From NCBI GenBank assembly GCA_965661345.1, contig CBFIDK010000005.1, positions 1-64,000 of the forward strand: 64,000 bases of DNA, written 5' to 3'. The translations under genes were made by a program, and so were the position numbers. Shown here one piece after another: positions 42,757 to 52,322 of the stretch; within the stretch, counting starts at the first letter, position 1; each line of letters starts with the position of its first letter. The DNA comes from GCA-2862585 sp965661345. Its GTDB lineage: Bacteria; Bacteroidota; Bacteroidia; Flavobacteriales; UBA7312. Under the pieces are notes generated by a model, which ran no database searches, was not told the origin of the DNA, and saw only the letters and a program-made list of their open reading frames with translations.

Positions 42757-45195
42757 TTATTTTTGGGCTTTAAGCCTTTCTATGGTTTTCTTTCCTTCCA
42801 CCACAACTTCTTTGTTTTTTTCAGATTTTAGTTTGCTGTCAATAGCTGTTTTGAGGTCGTTGTACAAATAGGTTTTAACTCTAACCATCCACGATTTGGC
42901 GTCTTTCAGGCTTGATTCTAATGCTGGAACGCCGTCAACCAATACGCTTAAGTCTTGATTTTTTAAAAAACTTACATAATTGACGGATGCATAATATTGG
43001 TTATATCCGCTAGTGTTAAGAAGATTGTTTTTTAGAAAATCCATTTTGTCAATTCCACCGTGTTTGGCGTAAATACCCGATACAACTTTAGGTAGATCTT
43101 TTTCTAAATCTTTTGCTAGTTCTAGCGATTTTTCGACGTTAACTTTTGCTAAGCCCTTTAGTCCTGCGCCCGCAACATAAAGTGATTTTTCGGCAACCGA
43201 GGACTCAAAGAGGGCTTCAAATTCTGACTTTTCTTCTAGATCCGATAAAAACATTAATGCTTGTGACCTAACCTCTGTATTAGGGTTAAACTTGGCTTGT
43301 TGTTCCATTATTCCAATAAGGTCATCTTTATCTTCTAGGTTAGACGCTTCCTTTACACCCATAAGCTGAATTGGCCAATTAGAGTTGTTTAGGGCGTGAG
43401 ATATGGCATTTTTCTTCTCTTTTTTTCCAATGTTTTTTAGTGCAAAAACCATGTCCATGTAAAGGGGTGCGTGCATTTGCTCTAACCACCATTCGTCTGG
43501 TTTTTCATCAAATATTTCTGCTAATAAGACGTGTTCTGAATCTACAATGACATTGATAGGCTTGCTATCTACATCAAAAACAAATTCGTGTTTTGACTCA
43601 GTCATGATTACATCGTGTCTTTTGGTTTTTCCTTCTTCGTAAACATCAATGGCAAAAGGAAGCTTGTAAACAGGTGTTGTTGCTTGGTCTTGAATCTGTT
43701 CAATACTGACGGTTTGTTGTTTTTTAGCTTCGTTGTATTTGTAATCAACTACCAGAAGCGGATGCCCTGAGGCTAAAAACCATTGGTTGAAAAACCAATT
43801 TAAATCTTCTCCCGATACCTCTTCCATAGCTAATCTAAGCTGATGTATCTCTACCGTATTAAAAGCGTTGTCTTTAAGGTATTTTTGTAGCCCACTGTAG
43901 AAAGCGTCCTCTCCTAAATAATACCGTAGCATATGTAAAATTCTCCCCCCTTTGGCATAAGAGTGGTTGTCAAACATGTCTTCTTTGTCCTCATAATCAA
44001 ACCAAATCATGTCGTGTTGTTCTACCCTCGATTCTCTAAGGTAATTCTGAAGGTCTTTTTCGAGGTGCATATCTGCTTCTAATCTGCCTAGCCACTTTTC
44101 CCTCCAAATGTATTCGCCATATGTGGCAAACGACTCATTTAGAGGGAGGTTTGCCCATGATTCACAGGTGACTAAATCGCCAAACCAATGGTGAAACAAC
44201 TCGTGTGCAATAATGTCGTCTTCGTGCCTGTCTATAAGCTCTCGTTCGGTCATTTGAACAAACTCTCCATGAATTACTGCGGTGGTGTTTTCCATGGCTC
44301 CAGAAACAAAGTCTCTTACCACAACTTGAGCGTACTTTTCCCATGGGTAGTCTACCCCTAGCACCTCTGAGAAATAGTCTATCATTTCAGGGGTTCTACC
44401 AAAAATTGCTCTTGCGTTTTTGTGGTAATCGTCCTCTAAATAGTAGGTTACGTCTTTGTTTTTCCAGCTATCGTATGTTATATTAAACTCTCCGACGGCC
44501 ATCATTGCTAAATAAGGGGTGTGTCCAAGTTTTTGTTCCCAAAAATCTGTTCTTGTGCCATCTTCGTTTTTCACGCTTTTTACCAATAGTCCGTTAGATA
44601 GTGTAGTGAAATTATCTTTAACTGTTATGTCTATATCTTGTGTCGTTCTTTCGTTTGGAGAGTCAATTGTAGGAAACCAACAAGAACTGGCTTCTGTTTC
44701 TCCTTGTGTCCAAATTTGCATCGGCTTGTTCTTGTCTTCTCCAAGAGGGTTTATAAAATACAGTCCTTTAGCGTCTGTTATGGCGTTGCTTCCTTCCACA
44801 ATTAGCTCGTTGGGCTTTGCGGTATAGTCTATTATTATTGTGTATTCTTCTGTTCGGCTGTATGTTTTGTCAAGCTCTATGTTCAACATTAAGTTGTCAT
44901 ATTCGTATTTTAAGGCCTTACCATTCATTGTCACTGAATGAATATCAAACCCTTTTGCGTCAAGTGATAGTTTATTTGTTGAGTAGAAATATGGTTTTAA
45001 TGTTAATTCGGCCTTTCCTAACAAGTATTGCTTTTCCCAGTTAAAACGAACGGATAAGTCTGTATGAATAAGGTCGTTTAGCCGTTTTCTGGACTCATTG
45101 TATATTTCTTTTTTATCTATTTTTTCTGTGTATTCAACCTTTGGCGAAGCGGTTGTTACTAAAAGTGCTAAGGCTATTGCTATGAGTGTTTCCAT
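42757..45195 (-). CDS. M1-family aminopeptidase, exported
   Basis: 812 aa with a cleavable signal peptide (LIAIALALLVTTASP). The exopeptidase motif GAMENTTAVI, zinc site HELFHHWFGDLV with the third ligand glutamate in NESFATYGEY, and the catalytic tyrosine region (YAKGGRILHMLRYYLG) are intact. After residue 550 comes a helical, HEAT/ARM-like region (EKSEFEALFESSV ... SLELAKDL) resembling the ERAP1-like C-terminus. Periplasmic digestion of peptides is likely. Slightly smaller than PepN. Confidence 0.93.
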   Translation of the reverse strand: METLIAIALALLVTTASPKVEYTEKIDKKEIYNESRKRLNDLIHTDLSVRFNWEKQYLLGKAELTLKPYFYSTNKLSLDAKGFDIHSVTMNGKALKYEYDNLMLNIELDKTYSRTEEYTIIIDYTAKPNELIVEGSNAITDAKGLYFINPLGEDKNKPMQIWTQGETEASSCWFPTIDSPNERTTQDIDITVKDNFTTLSNGLLVKSVKNEDGTRTDFWEQKLGHTPYLAMMAVGEFNITYDSWKNKDVTYYLEDDYHKNARAIFGRTPEMIDYFSEVLGVDYPWEKYAQVVVRDFVSGAMENTTAVIHGEFVQMTERELIDRHEDDIIAHELFHHWFGDLVTCESWANLPLNESFATYGEYIWREKWLGRLEADMHLEKDLQNYLRESRVEQHDMIWFDYEDKEDMFDNHSYAKGGRILHMLRYYLGEDAFYSGLQKYLKDNAFNTVEIHQLRLAMEEVSGEDLNWFFNQWFLASGHPLLVVDYKYNEAKKQQTVSIEQIQDQATTPVYKLPFAIDVYEEGKTKRHDVIMTESKHEFVFDVDSKPINVIVDSEHVLLAEIFDEKPDEWWLEQMHAPLYMDMVFALKNIGKKEKKNAISHALNNSNWPIQLMGVKEASNLEDKDDLIGIMEQQAKFNPNTEVRSQALMFLSDLEEKSEFEALFESSVAEKSLYVAGAGLKGLAKVNVEKSLELAKDLEKDLPKVVSGIYAKHGGIDKMDFLKNNLLNTSGYNQYYASVNYVSFLKNQDLSVLVDGVPALESSLKDAKSWMVRVKTYLYNDLKTAIDSKLKSEKNKEVVVEGKKTIERLKAQK

Positions 45196-45238
45196 TATTT
45201 AATTTTATAAAGGTGTAAAAGTAACAACATTTCTTTGT

Positions 45239-45246
45239 TAAATTTG
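45239..45246 (+). promoter_or_regulatory. -7 promoter box for the BCCP-like gene
   Basis: TAAATTTG matches TAnnTTTG and ends 4 bases before the GTG start at 45251, so the message would be close to leaderless. Confidence 0.55.
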
Positions 45247-45250
45247 TGGC

Positions 45251-45718
45251 GTGAAGGCAGTAATAAATAACTCTTTTGAATTTTCATTGGAAAATGAAGT
45301 GGATTGGAATTGTATTGAAGTTAAAGACGGACAATTTCATATCCTATTCGAAGATAAATCATACTTGGCGGACGTGGTTAATTTTAACCCTTCTATAAAA
45401 GAGGTTAGTATTCAAATAAATAACAGGCAATATGATGTTTTGTTAAAAGATCGCTATGATGATTTGTTGAATCAGCTAGGATTAGATGTTGCTGCCAATA
45501 AAAAGGACAATGAAGTAAAAGCCCCAATGCCAGGTCAAGTTTTGGATATTTTGGTTAGGGCTGGAGATAGTGTTAATGAAGGTGATGGGCTTATTGTCTT
45601 GGAAGCCATGAAAATGGAAAACATTATAAAATCTACTAGAGAGGGTATAATTCAAAGTGTTAAAACAAAAAAAGGAAGTAGTGTGGAAAAAAACACAGCC
45701 CTGATTGTTTTTGAATAA
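45251..45718 (+). CDS. Biotin carboxyl carrier (biotin/lipoyl-attachment) protein
   Basis: 155 aa from a GTG. The C-terminal 70 residues are a biotinyl domain with the biotin site K121 in EAMKMEN, preceded by APMPGQVLDILVRAGD. The N-terminal part is a beta-rich segment like that before the biotin domain of acyl-CoA/pyruvate carboxylase subunits. It probably carries CO2 for a propionyl-CoA or acetyl-CoA carboxylase encoded elsewhere. It stands alone, converging on the PfkB gene. The GTG was chosen because no ATG precedes the conserved region. Confidence 0.9.
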   Translation: MKAVINNSFEFSLENEVDWNCIEVKDGQFHILFEDKSYLADVVNFNPSIKEVSIQINNRQYDVLLKDRYDDLLNQLGLDVAANKKDNEVKAPMPGQVLDILVRAGDSVNEGDGLIVLEAMKMENIIKSTREGIIQSVKTKKGSSVEKNTALIVFE

Positions 45719-45719
45719 A

Positions 45720-46643
45720 TTACACGAGTTGTATATCGAACTGTACTAAATCTACAAATTCAGAAATTCGCTGATTAACCTCATCTTTACTTAGGCCATT
45801 CATTCTTTCTGTTCCAAATTTTTCTACACAAAACGATGCCATTGCAGAACCTATAATAACTGCTCTTTTCATGTTTTCAAACGAGTAGTCTTTTGTTGCA
45901 CAAAGGTGGCCTACAAAACCCCCTGCAAAGGTATCTCCTGCGCCTGTTGGGTCAAAAACTTCTTCAAGTGGTAGCGCTGGAGCAAAAAATACTTCCTCGT
46001 TATTAAATAATAAGGCGCCGTGTTCTCCCTTCTTAATTATTAAAAATTTTGGTCCGAAAGAAAGAATTTTTTTTGCCGCTTTTACAAGCGAGTATTCTCC
46101 TGATAGTTGACGGGCTTCTTCATCGTTGATGGTAAGTACATCTACATTTTTTAAAGCAATCATGAGGTCGTCTAAAAAATTATCCATCCAAAAGTTCATG
46201 GTATCTAAAACAATCAGTTTTGGACGCTCCTTTAATTGGTTTAACACCTTTTGTTGAATACTTGGCATAAGGTTACCTAACATTAAAAGCTCACAATTTT
46301 GATATTCTGTAGGCACAATGGGATTAAATGTTTCTAATGCGTTTAATTGAGTATCTAAAGTGTCTCTGGTGTTCATGTCGTTGTGGTATTTTCCCGACCA
46401 GAAGAACGTTTTTTCTTCGCTTTTAATTTGAAGGCCTTTGGTATCAACATTATGCTCGTGTAACATATCTATTGCCGACTGTGGAAAGTCCCCCCCTACT
46501 ACTGAAACTAAATTAATATCTTCGAAAAACTTTGAAGCAGATAATCCTATATAGGTGGCTGCACCTCCAATAATTTTATCTGTTTTTCCGAATGGCGTCT
46601 CTATAGCGTCAAATGCTACTGTACCAACAACTAATAAGCTCAT
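45720..46643 (-). CDS. PfkB-family sugar/nucleoside kinase
   Basis: 307 aa. The ribokinase/adenosine-kinase signature DPTGAGDTFAGGF gives the anion hole and catalytic aspartate, and GGAATYIGLSAS near the N-terminus is the sugar-binding glycine pair. AIALKNVDVLTINDEEARQLSG matches the family's middle helix. Substrate cannot be assigned. It ends one base from the convergent BCCP-like gene. Confidence 0.88.
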   Translation of the reverse strand: MSLLVVGTVAFDAIETPFGKTDKIIGGAATYIGLSASKFFEDINLVSVVGGDFPQSAIDMLHEHNVDTKGLQIKSEEKTFFWSGKYHNDMNTRDTLDTQLNALETFNPIVPTEYQNCELLMLGNLMPSIQQKVLNQLKERPKLIVLDTMNFWMDNFLDDLMIALKNVDVLTINDEEARQLSGEYSLVKAAKKILSFGPKFLIIKKGEHGALLFNNEEVFFAPALPLEEVFDPTGAGDTFAGGFVGHLCATKDYSFENMKRAVIIGSAMASFCVEKFGTERMNGLSKDEVNQRISEFVDLVQFDIQLV

Positions 46644-46666
46644 AGTTTTTTAAAATTTTATTTTTG

Positions 46667-46674
46667 CAAATGTA
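46667..46674 (-). promoter_or_regulatory. -7 promoter box for the PfkB kinase gene
   Basis: Minus-strand TACATTTG, a TAnnTTTG match 23 bases before the ATG at 46643. Confidence 0.5.
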
Positions 46675-46705
46675 TTGCATAATTATTAGCATTATACTAA
46701 TATTG
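46675..46705 (+). promoter_or_regulatory. Candidate promoter of tRNA-Asn
   Basis: TTG (46675-46677), 20 bases, TAATATTG (46698-46705), one mismatch to TAnnTTTG, 13 bases upstream of the tRNA. Confidence 0.45.
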
Positions 46706-46718
46706 CACACTGATTTTT

Positions 46719-46792
46719 TCCTCCTTAGCTCAGTTGGTTAGAGCATCTGACTGTTAATCAGAGGGTCCTTGGTTCGAGTCCAAGAGGGGGAG
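46719..46792 (+). tRNA. tRNA-Asn (GTT)
   Basis: 74 nt to discriminator G73; CCA is not encoded. The anticodon arm TCTGA-CTGTTAA-TCAGA gives GTT. Acceptor TCCTCCT pairs with AGGGGGA (one G:U). The D-arm GCTCAGTTGGTTAGAGC and T-arm CTTGGTTCGAGTCCAAG are canonical. Confidence 0.95.
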
Positions 46793-46800
46793 CAAAAGAC

Positions 46801-46829
46801 AAAGCATCTGCGAAAGTGGGTGCTTTTTT
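46801..46829 (+). terminator. Terminator after tRNA-Asn
   Basis: AAGCATC pairs with GGTGCTT (one G:U) across an 11-base loop, followed by a run of T. Confidence 0.7.
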
Positions 46830-46851
46830 GCTTTTAGAGGATGAATGATTT

Positions 46852-47034
46852 TTAATTTTCCTCTTTATTTTTACTCTTTCTTAAAAGTTTATCAACACCA
46901 ATCCATATAAAGATTACTGGCCAGTAAACTCTTATTAACTCAGCTATGGATACTTGAATAAAATTCAGATTGTTTGCTAGAAATAATAACCCTATTAGAA
47001 TAAATAAAATTCCAATACTTTTTCCTTTTTGCAT
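46852..47034 (-). CDS. Small LiaI/LiaF-TM-like membrane protein
   Basis: 60 aa. Two hydrophobic helices (SIGILFILIGLLFLANNL and VYWPVIFIWIGVDKLL) separated by a short loop with an A-E-L-I segment; basic C-terminal tail. This is the DUF5668/LiaF transmembrane-region pattern found alone or before envelope-stress sensors. No partner is adjacent. It is short, but the pattern is distinctive. Confidence 0.7.
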   Translation of the reverse strand: MQKGKSIGILFILIGLLFLANNLNFIQVSIAELIRVYWPVIFIWIGVDKLLRKSKNKEEN

Positions 47035-47132
47035 AATTTTAAGTTTAATGATATAATACTATTAACAAAATATGTTTGAAAGCTCTTTTGTTATTCTACA
47101 AATTAAGCACTTAAAATGTATATTTTCGTTTG

Positions 47133-49253
47133 ATGCCTAAAAAAAAGAAAAAAAGAATAGTATCTAAACAGAGTTTACAATCGCAAGTTTTAAATGTTTT
47201 AAGAAAAAATCCAAAGAAATCCTTTAACTATAAACAACTTTCAAAACAAATAGGGGTTGGAGATGAATCACTTAAACTATTACTGCAAAAAGTACTTTTA
47301 GAATTAGAGGAAAACGAAAAAGTTGTTTCTGTAGGTCGAGGAAAATATAAATTAAAAACCCAATCTGCAGTTATTGAAGGTATCGTTGATATTACTGCTT
47401 CAAAAAAAGCTTACGTAAGTGTAGATAATCTGGATGAAGATATCTTTGTAAATGGTAAATATTTACCAAATATTGTTAGTGGTGATCGGGTTGAGGTTTC
47501 TGTTTTTTCTTCCTTTAAATCGAGAAGATTAGAAGGTGAAATAGTAAATGTGATTAAACGAAATACACATCAATTTGTAGGTAAATTAGAAATATCTAAA
47601 ACCTTTGCTTTTGTTGTTATTAGCAATGCTAAAATACATTTTGATGTTTTTATTAATTCAAAAGAAATAAAAAAACATAATCTAAAAAATGGTCAATTAG
47701 TTGTTTGTAATATAGATGACTGGGGTGATAAAAAAACCAACCCTAGTGGTAGTATAAAAGAAGTTCTGGGTTATCCTGGAGAACACCATGCAGAAATTTA
47801 TTCAATTCTTGCCGAGTATAATATTGATAAAACCTTCGATGAAAATATTGAAGAAAAAGCAAAGAATATTTCTCAAAAAATAACAAAAGAAGAAATTAAA
47901 TCTAGACGAGATTTTAGACCAGTAACTACCTTTACTATTGATCCTTTTGATGCCAAAGACTTTGATGATGCATTATCTATTAAAAAATTAAAAAATGATA
48001 ATTATGAAATAGGTATTCACATTGCTGATGTCAGTCACTATGTTCTAGAAAATGATATTATTGACAAAGAAGCACAAGAAAGAGCAACATCCATTTATCT
48101 TGTAGATAGGGTAATTCCAATGCTTCCCGAAATTTTATCTAATAATCTATGTTCACTTAGACCAAACGAGGAAAAATTATGTTTTTCTGCTGTGTTTGAA
48201 ATAAATACGGATGGCAAAATACTAAATGAGTGGTTTGGAAAAACCGTCATTTTATCAGATAGAAGATTTACTTATGAAGAGGCTCAAGAACGCATAGAAA
48301 ATAAAGAAGGCGATTACTCTTCTGAACTTATATTACTTAACGAAATAGCAAAAATTCTAAGAGAAGAAAGAACAAAAAAAGGCGCTATATCCTTTCATAA
48401 ATTAGAAACTAAATTCAAATTAGATGATGATAATAATCCTATTTCTCTTTTTATAAAAGAGAGTAAAGATGCTCATAAATTAATTGAAGAGTTTATGCTG
48501 CTCGCAAACAGAAAAGTAGCTGAATTTATTGGTAAAAAATCACTTCCTTTTGTGTATAGAATTCATGATACTCCTAATCCTGAAAAATTAGAGACATTAA
48601 GCTTTTTTCTAAAAAGTTTTGGGTATCAATTGCACACCGAAAATAAAAATAGCATTGCTAAATCTATGAATAAAATACTTATGGATGTAAAAGGCAAAGA
48701 TGAAGCAAGTATGATAGAAACTCTATCTATACGAACCATGGCTAAAGCAATTTATTCAACAGAAAATATTGGTCATTATGGATTAGCATTTAATCATTAC
48801 ACGCATTTTACTTCTCCCATTAGAAGATACCCAGATGTAATGGTTCATAGGCTACTTTTTAAGTACCTAAATGATAAATCAAGAGTAAATAAAGAAGAAA
48901 TAGAAAAGTTATGTAAACATTCTTCAGAAATGGAAATAATTGCTTCAAGGGCTGAACGAGATTCTATAAAATACATGCAAGCTGTTTACATTTCAAAGTT
49001 TGTTGGTGAAAAATTAGAGGGTATAGTTTCTGGGGTAACAGACTTTGGAATTTTTATTGAAGTAAGTAATACGAGTTGTGAAGGCTTAATTCGCTTAAAA
49101 GATATTCAAGGCGACTTTTACAAGTACGATGAAAAAAATTACTGTATTAGAGGAAGTAAAGGCGGTAATACTTATAGAATAGGCGATAAAGTAGACGTCA
49201 AGATAAGATCTGTAAACATTGAAAAAAGAGAAATTAATCTTATATTATTATAA
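47133..49253 (+). CDS. rnr: Ribonuclease R
   Basis: 706 aa from the ATG at 47133 (a TTG precedes it directly). 3'-5' exoribonuclease that degrades structured RNA. Order: an N-terminal winged-helix segment (residues 12-60), two cold-shock domains, the RNB catalytic domain (TIDPFDAKDFDDALS with the metal-binding aspartates; HYTHFTSPIRRYPD) and a C-terminal S1 domain (GIVSGVTDFGIFIEV). A near-match -7 box TATATTTT lies at 47119. From here to about 51.1 kb the genes look more AT-rich than those to the left. Confidence 0.95.
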   Translation: MPKKKKKRIVSKQSLQSQVLNVLRKNPKKSFNYKQLSKQIGVGDESLKLLLQKVLLELEENEKVVSVGRGKYKLKTQSAVIEGIVDITASKKAYVSVDNLDEDIFVNGKYLPNIVSGDRVEVSVFSSFKSRRLEGEIVNVIKRNTHQFVGKLEISKTFAFVVISNAKIHFDVFINSKEIKKHNLKNGQLVVCNIDDWGDKKTNPSGSIKEVLGYPGEHHAEIYSILAEYNIDKTFDENIEEKAKNISQKITKEEIKSRRDFRPVTTFTIDPFDAKDFDDALSIKKLKNDNYEIGIHIADVSHYVLENDIIDKEAQERATSIYLVDRVIPMLPEILSNNLCSLRPNEEKLCFSAVFEINTDGKILNEWFGKTVILSDRRFTYEEAQERIENKEGDYSSELILLNEIAKILREERTKKGAISFHKLETKFKLDDDNNPISLFIKESKDAHKLIEEFMLLANRKVAEFIGKKSLPFVYRIHDTPNPEKLETLSFFLKSFGYQLHTENKNSIAKSMNKILMDVKGKDEASMIETLSIRTMAKAIYSTENIGHYGLAFNHYTHFTSPIRRYPDVMVHRLLFKYLNDKSRVNKEEIEKLCKHSSEMEIIASRAERDSIKYMQAVYISKFVGEKLEGIVSGVTDFGIFIEVSNTSCEGLIRLKDIQGDFYKYDEKNYCIRGSKGGNTYRIGDKVDVKIRSVNIEKREINLILL

Positions 49254-49694
49254 TAGTTTTAATTATTAAATAATATGATTATATATATAGTCTGTTAGCT
49301 CTGTTATTACTTTATTTAGCTAATTTGTAGTTTTATTAAATATTAATACTTTATAACAATGAATTAACATATTTTATAATTTAAATAACTGAAAATTAAT
49401 AGTTTATAATAATATTAACAATACTTTATAATTTAAATTAACATTATTTATTTTATAAAAAACAAGCAATTTTAGGCATGTTTATTGTTAAAAACATCAG
49501 TACAATTTTTTAATATATTTAATAAAAATCTATTGCTAAACTTAGTAAATAATATAGCTGAAAATAATATTTAAAAAGTCAATAAAAACTTATTATTGTT
49601 TTTAACTCATATTAACAAAAAATGAATTTTGTTTGTTAATTAAATATCTGAGTATATTTAAAGTATTTAGTGATTATAAACACAATCAAAACTT
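49254..49694. other. Very AT-rich intergenic spacer (441 bp)
   Basis: No gene, tRNA or clear hairpin terminator is seen. The stretch is almost entirely A and T, with imperfectly repeated blocks such as ACTTTATAA (49338, 49428 regions) and TTTATAATTTAAAT (twice). No DnaA-box cluster is recognised. It probably holds the rpiB promoter and curved or easily melted DNA. Confidence 0.6.
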
Positions 49695-50129
49695 ATGAAA
49701 TACACAATTGGAATAGCCTGCGATCATGCTGGATTTGAATACAAAGAAAAACTTGTAAAATACCTTAAAGAAAAAGGACATACTGTTACTGATTTTGGGT
49801 GTTATAGTTCTGAAAGTGTGGATTATCCAGATTTTGCACATAAGTTGGCTAAATCTATCAAACAATCAGAAAATATAATAGGTATTCAATTTTGTGGAAG
49901 TGGCAATGGAATAAATATGAGTGCTAACAAACACCAAGAAATAAGGTCTGCATTGTGCTGGGAAACAGAAATAGCACAACTAGCGCGCTTACATAACAAT
50001 GCAAATGTATGTACCATGCCTGCAAGATTCATTTCATATGAGAAAGCCTTAGAGATAGTTAATGTATTTTTATCAACCGAATTTGAAGGAGGAAGACATC
50101 AAAAAAGAGTAGAAAAAATAAGCTGTTAA
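49695..50129 (+). CDS. rpiB: Ribose-5-phosphate isomerase B
   Basis: 144 aa. Interconverts ribose-5-P and ribulose-5-P in the pentose phosphate pathway. GIACDHAGFEYKEKL at the N-terminus, the catalytic-cysteine loop QFCGSGNGINMSANK (C67) and EFEGGRHQKRVEKI at the end define RpiB/LacAB proteins. Normal length. The M28 peptidase gene follows by 10 bases. Confidence 0.95.
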   Translation: MKYTIGIACDHAGFEYKEKLVKYLKEKGHTVTDFGCYSSESVDYPDFAHKLAKSIKQSENIIGIQFCGSGNGINMSANKHQEIRSALCWETEIAQLARLHNNANVCTMPARFISYEKALEIVNVFLSTEFEGGRHQKRVEKISC

Positions 50130-50139
50130 TCTTTTACCA

Positions 50140-51153
50140 ATGAAAACACTATTATTATTATTATTTCCAATCAGTTTGTTTGCACAACAAACAAGCTTGT
50201 CAGAAGACAACACCAAATTAAAATATGTTAATACCATTACAGCAAATGATCTAAAAGATTATTTATATGTATTAGCAAGCGATTCTTTACAAGGAAGAGA
50301 AACGGGTACTGCAGGACAAATAGATGCAGCAAATTACATTGCAAACTTTTTTAAAGAAATAGGAATACCACCTTATAAGTATAACACATATTTTCAAAAA
50401 TTTAAAGTTAGACTTGTTAAACGCTACGGAAAACAGAATAAGAAAAATAATAATAAATATGTTAAAGGAGAAAATATAATTGGCTTTATTGAAGGCAGTG
50501 ATTTAAAAGATGAAATAGTAGTTATTACAGCTCATTATGATCATTTAGGCGTAAAAGAAGATACTTTGATTTATAATGGAGCAGACGATAATGGTTCCGG
50601 AACGAGCGCCATAATGGAAATAGCTCAAGCATTTATGTTAGCTAAAAAAGAAGGAAATGGACCAAGAAGAAGCGTTTTGATAATGCCGGTTTCCGGTGAA
50701 GAGAAAGGGTTATTAGGCTCAAAATATTATACAGATAATCCCATTTATCCATTAGAAAATACCATTGCAAACCTGAATGTAGACATGATAGGTAGAATAG
50801 ATAAAAACCATGATAATCCAGATTATGTGTATTTAATTGGGTCTGACAGATTAAGTTCAGAATTACATCAAATAAGTGAGGATATTAACAAACAGTATTT
50901 TAATTTTGAATTGGATTATACCTTTAATGCTGAGGATGATCCAAACAGGTATTATTACCGTTCTGATCACTATAATTTTGCTAAAAATAACATACCTGTT
51001 ATTTTCTATTTCAATGGAATTCATGAAGATTATCATAAACCTACTGATACTGTAGAAAAAATAAATTTTGAAAAAATTCAGAAGATTTCCAGATATATAT
51101 TTTTAACAGCTTGGGAACTAGCCAATAGAGACGAACGTCCTAGACTAGATTAA
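50140..51153 (+). CDS. M28-family zinc metallopeptidase, exported
   Basis: 337 aa with a signal peptide (LLLLLFPISLFAQ). Zinc ligands are readable: H and D in AHYDHLGVKEDTL and NGADDNGSGTSA, EE in PVSGEEKGLLGS, D in NLNVDMIGRID, and the last H in HEDYHKPTDT. Likely a secreted or periplasmic aminopeptidase. The last bases overlap the convergent propeller protein by four. Confidence 0.92.
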   Translation: MKTLLLLLFPISLFAQQTSLSEDNTKLKYVNTITANDLKDYLYVLASDSLQGRETGTAGQIDAANYIANFFKEIGIPPYKYNTYFQKFKVRLVKRYGKQNKKNNNKYVKGENIIGFIEGSDLKDEIVVITAHYDHLGVKEDTLIYNGADDNGSGTSAIMEIAQAFMLAKKEGNGPRRSVLIMPVSGEEKGLLGSKYYTDNPIYPLENTIANLNVDMIGRIDKNHDNPDYVYLIGSDRLSSELHQISEDINKQYFNFELDYTFNAEDDPNRYYYRSDHYNFAKNNIPVIFYFNGIHEDYHKPTDTVEKINFEKIQKISRYIFLTAWELANRDERPRLD

Positions 51154-52322
51154 TCTTTATAAAATAGAAAACGTTCATTATTTATTGAAAGCACATAAAA
51201 GCCTTGAGAATAATCAGAAATACTTAAACTAAGAGTATTTTCTTTTTCTGCTATTATTTTTCCATCAATAGAATAAATAGAAATACGGGAAGGATCTTTT
51301 AAGTAAACCACATTTCCATCAAAAAGGTATGTTGGACTAGTGTAAAGGTCTTTAACACCAGATATTTCTCCCCAAAGGACCAACCCACCCTCTGTTCCAA
51401 TCCAATAGTTATTACCTTCTTTTTCGATACACAACACCACATCATTAATTAAGCCGCTGTTTTGAGTATTATATGTCGTTGTGTTTTGAACTCCTGCCTC
51501 ATAATTTAAACTAAACATACCCGCACCACTCGATCCAATTAAATAGTTTTCACCATCTTTTATAACACAGTTTAAACTATTGCTGGGCCAAGTGTTAAAA
51601 TAGCCAGTATTAAAAATTAAAAAAGAACCAGTATTTAAATGGGTTAACAAGCCACCATAAGGCGTTGTAATCCATAAATTTTCAGCAGAAACCAACAAGT
51701 CAGTAGCGGTATTATCAATTAAACCATTACTACCATTGTACCATGAAATACTATCATTATAGTAATACGCCAAACCACCATTTACTGTACCGATACACAA
51801 TGAATCTCCCTTTTTTTCTAAACACCTTACATTAATGAATGTGGGCTCTAAAGAAGAGCTGTCCAACAGCAAAGTAATATTATCATTTTCCATTTTGTAT
51901 AAGCCATCTATAGTGCCTATATAAGCAATATTTTGACTGTCAAATACAATTTCATTTATATGACCAGGAAGAATGCTTTTTTCTGAGGTGATGGTGTACC
52001 AATCGGCGCCATTATACACCGCAATACCGTCTAGTGTACCAACATAAAGAAGACCGTTATTATCAACGCTTAAACAGCGAACTTGAGGGTTTGGTAAGTA
52101 TTCTGAATAATCTATCCACGTGGAATTATCAAAGGTATATAACCCCCAATTTGTACCAATCCATTTTATACCATCAACAATCAAAATATCATTAATTTGA
52201 TTATCAACAAGCATGGAGTTTTCAGTAGAATAACCAACCCAATTATCTTGTGCAAAAAGAGCCCCTAAGGGCCCTAATTGAAATAATATTATAGATATAA
52301 GGGCTATTCTATTGTAAAACAA
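51150..52322 (-). CDS. Beta-propeller protein with T9SS C-terminal domain
   Basis: 390 aa. Signal peptide, then repeats of the two-component-regulator-propeller type: KWIGTNWGLYTFDNSTW, LYVGTLDGIAVYNGADW, AYIGTIDGLYKMEN, LCIGTVNGGLAYY, LWITTPYGG and YWIGTEGGLVLWG, at roughly 40-50-residue spacing. The C-terminal 65 residues (YLKDPSRISIYSIDGKIIAEKEN ... SQGFYVLSINNERF) resemble a type A sorting domain. It lacks sensor kinase parts and is probably a surface protein. Its start overlaps the upstream gene's end by 14 bases, so the two are cotranscribed. Confidence 0.85.
   Translation of the reverse strand: MFYNRIALISIILFQLGPLGALFAQDNWVGYSTENSMLVDNQINDILIVDGIKWIGTNWGLYTFDNSTWIDYSEYLPNPQVRCLSVDNNGLLYVGTLDGIAVYNGADWYTITSEKSILPGHINEIVFDSQNIAYIGTIDGLYKMENDNITLLLDSSSLEPTFINVRCLEKKGDSLCIGTVNGGLAYYYNDSISWYNGSNGLIDNTATDLLVSAENLWITTPYGGLLTHLNTGSFLIFNTGYFNTWPSNSLNCVIKDGENYLIGSSGAGMFSLNYEAGVQNTTTYNTQNSGLINDVVLCIEKEGNNYWIGTEGGLVLWGEISGVKDLYTSPTYLFDGNVVYLKDPSRISIYSIDGKIIAEKENTLSLSISDYSQGFYVLSINNERFLFYKD

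Noticed and set aside
49254..49694. Replication origin in the AT-rich spacer
   Set aside because: No DnaA-box cluster recognised and no dnaA, gidA or other origin-linked genes beside it.
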